Shown piece by piece: positions 60,201 to 64,000 of a DNA stretch of 64,000 bases. The DNA is from Paenibacillus elgii NBRC 100335 (lineage in GTDB: Bacteria > Bacillota > Bacilli > Paenibacillales > NBRC-103111). The notes under the pieces were generated by a model. It was not told the origin of the DNA. It saw nothing but the letters and a program-made list of their open reading frames with translations, and made no database searches. The position numbers and the translations under genes were made by a program. Numbering within the stretch: the stretch's first letter is position 1; every line of letters begins with the position of its first letter. Location of the stretch: assembly GCF_004000865.1 (NCBI RefSeq), contig NZ_BIMB01000014.1, positions 62,001-126,000 of the forward strand, written 5' to 3'.

Positions 60201-60382
60201 GGCGTCAGGTCCCCATCCGGTTTCTTCAACTGGCTACGGATCGCCTTTTCCAGATTGGCGTCGGGCACCAGGGCGGCCGCCGCGCTCCATACGCGCTCCG
60301 TCGGCAGCGGCATGACGAGCGGCGCCGCCATGACCCATGCGGATAGAAGCGTGATGGCATACATACGATTTTTACGGAACAT
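57299..60382 (-). CDS. Giant exported LRR / stalk-domain / MORN-repeat protein
   Basis: A 1027-residue protein with a signal peptide or anchor at residues 8-35. Residues 85-270 are leucine-rich repeats of the internalin type (LTYLDLSDNRIADVRPL, ELRSLDLRDNKITDIRAL). Residues 288-400 form a copper-amine-oxidase-type stalk domain (NRNGSVLVPFRGVFGKLGLQ, NGTTLVPLRLVGEA). From about 404 to the end there are some two dozen MORN repeats of the form YxGEFxxGxxxGxGxxY (GRLIYTGELKDGKYNGQGTQ, then many more). MORN arrays are elongated beta-sheets that bind membranes or partners, best known inside eukaryotic cells; here the protein is exported. It stands alone, divergent from a two-component system. A scaffold or adhesive role is inferred. 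Confidence 0.85.
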   Translation of the reverse strand: MFRKNRMYAITLLSAWVMAAPLVMPLPTERVWSAAAALVPDANLEKAIRSQLKKPDGDLTPEDLQSLSRLMASDGKKTRPIEQLVGLQYSDRMTLLAVSGNQISDVYPISGLKQLTYLDLSDNRIADVRPLALPNLRYLSLSGNPLQDPQPLWKLTRLESLAASGAGIKTVDGIGSLAGLLYLDLSGNPLGKLGEVAKLAGVQQLELRNTQLADLSGIAAMKELRSLDLRDNKITDIRALADLSKLSEVKLSGNPLEASAVDTVRALQDRGVHVEFDPTLFPGYERSINVFVDDERIAFEEPPLNRNGSVLVPFRGVFGKLGLQVAWNEEQRQVSGTKPGLELVLTIGQDEARVNGKPVKLPVAPELRNGTTLVPLRLVGEAADKLVVWNQDRQAVYIVDNVTNGTGKRYDEKGRLIYTGELKDGKYNGQGTQYASSGEIDYEGEWKDGRKHGKGKQYDPVGRLMLEGEFRDDLPNGQGKKYNSDGSRQEGEFVRGKLNGHGKLFVDGRLLYEGGYKDNDMHGKGTIYFTTGERYVGEIEHNVKKGHGIVYYRNGQRFEGKVDNQTLVEGKYFVSDKLLFEGTFKNNRIHEGTMYFSNGAVYKGTFVDQEFGKGTFLDAQGRTIDPAKDGKGIRFYANGDWYEGETAAGEPNGQGIYHIMVGGRVEGSFLGGVMNGEIKEYNAEGKLEFEGRYADGERSGGGKEYNWEGKLRYEGGYQAGKYSGQGKEYDWEGRMVYSGEFRDGTRNGQGTEYRKDKAVYEGGFRGRLYHGEGKLTFFNGDTYTGEFDQGKYGERGTFADSSGKAIANGADQGTGVYRFADGTVYKGEFQGGVRQGRGETYNEDGTLNHRGEYRAGKRSGFGQSFDLDGHVWHEGAYADDSAKGQGKSFFENGKLQYEGEFDYDMWSGRGKVYTKEGRLLYEGEFADSEFQGQGKLYYADGTVYTGAFEYSEFGEGGSFTDAKGQPLSGINTARSGTGKLYYADGTTYEGELAEGKADGRGKLFDADGKPEYEGEFKNGYRKDWYNE

Positions 60383-60489
60383 GCGAGCGAATTCCCCTAT
60401 TCATTAAAATATGTACAAATGGTTGATCGATTGGTACTTTCGACATAATTCTACAGGACCAAGGAAATTCCTGCCTGTCCAAAACGTGA

Positions 60490-60495
60490 TATAAT
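60490..60495 (+). promoter_or_regulatory. -10 element (TATAAT) of the two-component/ABC operon
   Basis: A consensus TATAAT lies 43 bases before the response-regulator start codon. The matching -35 is poor, which would fit an activator-dependent promoter. Confidence 0.5.
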
Positions 60496-60538
60496 TTTCA
60501 ACGAGTTCATACCGCTTACGAAAGAAAGGATATCCGAG

Positions 60539-61207
60539 ATGAAAATTTTATATATTGAAGACGACGCGGAAATCGGACAATGGGTCAGCGGCGATCTGAC
60601 CGAAAGGGGGTACGAGGTTCTGTGGCTCACGTCCGGCGACCGGGCGGGTGAGCAGATGAAGGAAGCCGATCTCGTGCTGCTGGACGTGATGCTTCCGGGA
60701 CTCGACGGCTTTACGGTCGGACAGCGGCTGAAGAAGGAGTACCCGGCTACGCCTATTCTGATGATATCGGCGAGGTCGTCGATCGAGGACAAGCTCCATG
60801 GGCTTCAATTTGCCGACGACTATGTGACGAAGCCGTTTCATCCCGACGAGCTGGCGGCGCGGATCGAAGTGCTGCTGCGTCGCTTCGACAAGCGGGTTTC
60901 CCCGCAGCTCCAGCTCGGCCATCTGTGCGTTCACCCGGATGAGAATCGTCTGGTCGACAGCGAGACCGGCGAAGAAATTATTTTGACGGGCAAGCAGTTT
61001 CAAATCTTCATGTATTTTTTGCGGCATCCGAACCAAATTTTGACGAAGGATCAAATCTACGAAGCGGTATGGGGAGAGCCCTACCTGGAGGGCGATAAGA
61101 CGTTAATGGTGCATATCCGTTACCTTCGCGAGAAAATCGAGCGCGATCCCGGAAACCCGCAAATCATCGAAACGATCCGCGGCATCGGCTATAGGGTGAG
61201 ATTATGA
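60539..61207 (+). CDS. OmpR-family response regulator
   Basis: A 222-residue regulator with a receiver (MKILYIEDDAEIGQW, phospho-acceptor in LVLLDVMLPGLDG, lysine in YVTKPFHPDEL) and a winged-helix output domain (GKQFQIFMYFLRHPNQILTK, VHIRYLREKIERDPGNPQII). The loop before the last strand reads GLQFADDYVTKPF, two residues shorter than the usual GLxxGADDYxxKPF. AAAGGA precedes the ATG. It overlaps the kinase gene by four bases (ATGA). The adjacent ABC transporter is its probable target. Confidence 0.92.
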   Translation: MKILYIEDDAEIGQWVSGDLTERGYEVLWLTSGDRAGEQMKEADLVLLDVMLPGLDGFTVGQRLKKEYPATPILMISARSSIEDKLHGLQFADDYVTKPFHPDELAARIEVLLRRFDKRVSPQLQLGHLCVHPDENRLVDSETGEEIILTGKQFQIFMYFLRHPNQILTKDQIYEAVWGEPYLEGDKTLMVHIRYLREKIERDPGNPQIIETIRGIGYRVRL

Positions 61208-62571
61208 AGCTCGCAGCCAAAACGAAGTTCCGGAATTCGCTGCTGGCCCGGTATGTGTTTATTATTTTAATCGCGCTGTGCATATGGCCGCTCGTGTTTC
61301 CGGTCGGCAGCCTGATTTATTACGTGCAGAACCAATTGTTTTACCCCGAGGAGTTCAACATCTATGACAGCCGCAACCTGGAAAAAGCATGGCATCAAGA
61401 AGCGAAGACGCTGGACAAATCGGCGGAAGATGCGGTGGACGCCAAGCTTCGGGCTTTGAAGGAGCAGTACCCGCGCGCATCGATGTTCTGGGTGGACGCC
61501 TCCGGCCGATTGCGGCTTAAACTCGGGGTAACCGTTGCGATTCCGGAGCAATGGACGATGGCGGATAGCATGCAATTTATGAAAAGCAGCTATGGCGGGG
61601 ACCCGTTCACCGTCGTCGCTTTTATCGGCGAAGATCCGAAGCAGGGCTTCATGGTCGTGCAAATTCCGCGGCATATGATGAAAAACGAAGCGATCTATCC
61701 GTCCAACGAGCGGTTCCTTACCGTGTTTATTCTTTCGGTATTTTCGTTCTTTCTGTTCACTTCCTGGCTGTTCTTCGCCCGCATCCGCAAACGGCTTCTC
61801 CGCTTCCAAATCGCGATGACGGAGACCGACGAATCCGGGATTCCGCAGCCGATCACCGTGAAGCGAGTCGACGAAATCGGACAGCTTGGGTTGGCGTTCA
61901 ACCATATGATCGACCAATTGAACGGTGCACGCCGGCGGGAACAAGAGGAGGAAGCGCTGCGCAAGCAGCTTATCGCCAACCTGTCGCACGACCTGCGCAC
62001 GCCGCTTACGACGATCCGCGGCCACGCCTATTCCCTGCGCAAGGAAACGTTAACGCCCAAGGGGAAGCAATCGCTCGACCTGATCGAAACGAAGGTAGAC
62101 AATGTGGCCCAACTGATCGAGAACCTGATGTCCTATACCTTGCTGTCGGCGGGCAAATACCCGCTGCAGACCGTCCGGACGGACGTGCTCAGGCTGTGCC
62201 GGACCTCCGTCGCCTCCTGGTACCCGGTCTTTGAGAAAGAAGGCTTCGACATCGATGTGCAGCTGCCGGAAGCCGCCTTGTACTGGAACGTCGACCCGCA
62301 ATGGTTTACCCGTATTCTGGACAACCTGCTTCAGAACATCGTCCGCCATGCCGATTCGGGAAAATACGTCTGCGTCCGTACCGAGGAGCGGCGCGGAACC
62401 ACAGCCGTCGTCATCGCGGACAAGGGGCCGGGCATCCATGCGGAGTCAGGCAACAAAGGAGCCGGCATCGGCTTAACCATCGTTGCGTTAATGATCAAGG
62501 AAATGAGCCTGAAGCAGGATATCGTCAGCTCCCGCGACGGAACGGCCATCTATATGTATCCGAAATTTTAA
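61204..62571 (+). CDS. Sensor histidine kinase with HAMP-type linker
   Basis: A 455-residue membrane kinase. The first transmembrane helix lies near residues 16-38 and the second near 170-192, enclosing an extracellular sensor of about 130 residues. A HAMP-like linker (VKRVDEIGQLGLAFNHMIDQ) leads to the H-box NLSHDLRTPLTTIRGHAYSL. The N-box DNLLQNIVRHA and G-boxes ADKGPGI and GAGIGLTIVALMI complete the catalytic domain. It is linked to the OmpR regulator upstream and, 70 bases downstream, to an ABC transporter, as in antibiotic-sensing or envelope-stress modules. The stimulus is unknown. Confidence 0.9.
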   Translation: MKLAAKTKFRNSLLARYVFIILIALCIWPLVFPVGSLIYYVQNQLFYPEEFNIYDSRNLEKAWHQEAKTLDKSAEDAVDAKLRALKEQYPRASMFWVDASGRLRLKLGVTVAIPEQWTMADSMQFMKSSYGGDPFTVVAFIGEDPKQGFMVVQIPRHMMKNEAIYPSNERFLTVFILSVFSFFLFTSWLFFARIRKRLLRFQIAMTETDESGIPQPITVKRVDEIGQLGLAFNHMIDQLNGARRREQEEEALRKQLIANLSHDLRTPLTTIRGHAYSLRKETLTPKGKQSLDLIETKVDNVAQLIENLMSYTLLSAGKYPLQTVRTDVLRLCRTSVASWYPVFEKEGFDIDVQLPEAALYWNVDPQWFTRILDNLLQNIVRHADSGKYVCVRTEERRGTTAVVIADKGPGIHAESGNKGAGIGLTIVALMIKEMSLKQDIVSSRDGTAIYMYPKF

Positions 62572-62641
62572 ACGAAATTTAAACGAAAGCTCCCTTTCAT
62601 TTTAACCTTCGGCGTCTATCATGGAGGCTGAGGTGATTGAA

Positions 62642-63553
62642 GTGGAATCCATCATAACTACACATAACTTATCCAAGCATTACCGCTCGCGCAAAGCGGT
62701 CGACAAGGTCGATCTGGATATCCGCAAAGGCGATATCTACGGCTTTCTCGGTCCGAACGGCGCGGGCAAAACGACGACCATCCGCATGCTCCTCGGACTC
62801 ATCAGGCCGACGGAAGGCACGATCCGCATCTTCGGGAAGGACCTGAGGCAAGAGCAGCGGACCATTCTCCGCAAGGTCGGCTCGCTGGTCGAGTATCCTT
62901 CCTATTACGGCCATCTGACCGCTTATGAAAATCTGGAGACGATCCGCCGTATTCTGGACGTGCCGAAATCGCGCATCGACGAAGTGCTCGCCATCGTCCG
63001 GTTGACCAAGGAAGCGAAGCGCCCGGTCAAGGGCTTCTCCCTCGGCATGAAGCAGCGGCTCGGCATCGCCTCCGCCCTGCTCGGCCACCCGGAGCTGCTC
63101 ATTCTGGACGAACCGACCAACGGCCTTGATCCGACGGGGATCCTGGAAATCCGCGAGCTGATCAAGGCGATGCCGAAGGAGCATGGCATTACCGTGCTCG
63201 TATCCAGCCACCTGCTCAGCGAAATCGAGCTGATGGCTACCCGCGTCGGCATCATTCAGCAAGGCGCGATGATGTTCGAGGACACGATCGACAGGCTGCG
63301 CGAGCGGGCCCAGAGCAGCATCCGCATCGCGCTATCGAGCCCCGAAGGCGCCCAGCGCACCGTCGCGCTGACCGGGTGCCACGCCGAGCTCCACGAATCT
63401 TCTCTGCTGATTGAGCATATATCCGACGATACGCTTGCGGAAATCGTCGCGCTGCTCGTTCAGTCGGGACACTCGATTTACCGCGTGGAGGAAGTGAAGA
63501 AATCGCTGGAAAATATTTTCCTTGAGATGGTCGGGGAGGGAACCAGCCTATGA
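62642..63553 (+). CDS. ABC transporter ATP-binding protein (BcrA/lantibiotic-protection type)
   Basis: A 303-residue ABC ATPase. Walker A is GPNGAGKTT near residue 37, the signature is FSLGMKQRLGIASALLG and Walker B is LLILDEPTNGLDP, followed by a C-terminal regulatory extension of about 80 residues. The sequence order and length fit the BcrA/NatA/SpaF group, which exports antimicrobial peptides or ions. I prefer the GTG at 62642, with GAGG eight bases upstream; an ATG seven codons earlier lacks a ribosome binding site. The next gene encodes its membrane partner and overlaps by four bases. Confidence 0.9.
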   Translation: MESIITTHNLSKHYRSRKAVDKVDLDIRKGDIYGFLGPNGAGKTTTIRMLLGLIRPTEGTIRIFGKDLRQEQRTILRKVGSLVEYPSYYGHLTAYENLETIRRILDVPKSRIDEVLAIVRLTKEAKRPVKGFSLGMKQRLGIASALLGHPELLILDEPTNGLDPTGILEIRELIKAMPKEHGITVLVSSHLLSEIELMATRVGIIQQGAMMFEDTIDRLRERAQSSIRIALSSPEGAQRTVALTGCHAELHESSLLIEHISDDTLAEIVALLVQSGHSIYRVEEVKKSLENIFLEMVGEGTSL

Positions 63554-64000
63554 TGTTCCGGGTGCTGGCTGCCGACTTTCTGAAAATTCGCCGAAAAGCG
63601 ATCTGGTTTCTGATCTTCCTCGGGCCGATCGGCGTCATTGCGCTGCAAGCGGCCAATTACGGACTGCGGTACGATTACTTGATGGAAAAATACGCGGCCA
63701 ACCCGTGGGGCGCTTTCCTCGGCAACATTCAATTTCTCCTTCCCGTGACGATCCTGCTCGGCATCGCCATCATTGCGTCGATGGTTGCGAGCATCGAGCA
63801 CCAGATGAATTCGTGGAAGCAGCTGCTGGCGCTGCCGATCACAAGAACTGCCGTGTTCAGCGCCAAGTTTACGTTATGCTCGCTGATGCTGTTCGTCTCG
63901 TGCGTCCTGTTGGGCATCGGCATCGTTGGGCTGGGGCTCGGACTGAAGCTCGGCACGGACGTGCCGCTAGGCAATATCCTCAAGCTGAGCTTCTATCCGA
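63550..64000 (+). CDS. ABC-2 type transporter permease (C-terminus outside window)
   Basis: The first 150 residues of an ABC-2 permease starting MMFRVLAADFLKIRRKAIWF. The pattern 'basic cytosolic start, long first helix, a large loop, then helix FLLPVTILLGIAIIASMVAS and HQMNSWKQLLALPITRTAVF' is typical of BcrB/lantibiotic-immunity permeases. The ATG overlaps the stop of the ATPase gene. The remaining helices lie beyond the right edge. Confidence 0.85.
   Translation, partial: MMFRVLAADFLKIRRKAIWFLIFLGPIGVIALQAANYGLRYDYLMEKYAANPWGAFLGNIQFLLPVTILLGIAIIASMVASIEHQMNSWKQLLALPITRTAVFSAKFTLCSLMLFVSCVLLGIGIVGLGLGLKLGTDVPLGNILKLSFYP

Noticed and set aside
59012..60346. 444-codon open frame on the plus strand
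   Set aside because: It lies wholly antisense to the LRR/stalk part of the MORN protein, has no ribosome binding site, and its translation shows no recognisable domain; the high GC third positions of the real gene keep the antisense frame open.

Overview
The window looks like a chromosomal segment of an endospore-forming member of the Paenibacillaceae (Firmicutes). Reasons: AGGAGG-type ribosome binding sites, frequent GTG/TTG starts, an rbsRKDACB ribose operon in the Bacillus order, three YheC/YheD spore-coat ATP-grasp proteins, YjcZ-like micro-proteins, CgeB-like glycosyltransferases, copper-amine-oxidase 'stalk' domain proteins and a TPR receptor/peptide pair of the kind known from Paenibacillus. 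No rRNA, tRNA, transposase, integrase or CRISPR array was seen.

Layout. 1-5 kb: the end of an OmpR-type regulator, a DedA protein, a phospholipid-methyltransferase-like enzyme, MscL with a zinc ribbon, a YcnI-like copper protein and a LiaSR/DegSU-type two-component pair. 5.2 kb: a 35-residue holin-like toxin candidate. 5.5-11.5 kb: the ribose operon with two LacI-type operators. 11.6-20.8 kb: a collagen-like surface protein, a YheC/D ATP-grasp protein and a plus-strand sugar-nucleotide/glycosyltransferase operon (GDP-mannose branch). 20.9-22.7 kb: arsB-arsR with a 24-bp palindromic operator. 22.8-27.5 kb: an operon making 2-aminoethylphosphonate (PEP mutase, phosphonopyruvate decarboxylase, transaminase), bracketed by two YheC/D ATP-grasp proteins. 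27.6-28.3 kb: tandemly duplicated YjcZ-like genes, each behind a sigma-K-like promoter. 28.5-34.2 kb: DUF2935, then an AT-rich stretch with a TPR receptor, its overlapping secreted pro-peptide, two exported proteins and gene remnants, ending in a polysaccharide deacetylase. 34.2-43.2 kb: VanY-like carboxypeptidase, aspartoacylase-like enzyme, merR-AHSA1-MFS, Rrf2/qorB, a predicted surface protein, a perosamine-synthase-like aminotransferase and a stalk-domain protein. 43.4-57.2 kb: fabH, three small helical proteins and a large minus-strand spore-polysaccharide cluster (GT2 and GT4 enzymes, two CgeB-like enzymes, rmlABDC in the order of Bacillus subtilis spsIJKL). 57.3-60.4 kb: a 1027-residue LRR/stalk/MORN-repeat exported protein. 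60.5 kb to the end: a two-component system and an ABC transporter, cut by the window edge.

How it fits together. Much of the window appears devoted to the spore surface: dTDP-rhamnose and a GDP-deoxyhexose as donors, about eight glycosyltransferases (several with long arginine-rich N-terminal tails), collagen-like and small helical proteins, and ATP-grasp enzymes. Several of these units are preceded by sequences matching the sigma-K -10 element CATANNNTA, some with a shared CGTGCCG-like block 16-17 bp upstream. The phosphonate/ATP-grasp operon and the TPR-receptor/pro-peptide pair are the best candidates for less-described systems. All functions are inferred from sequence reading; no database search was run.
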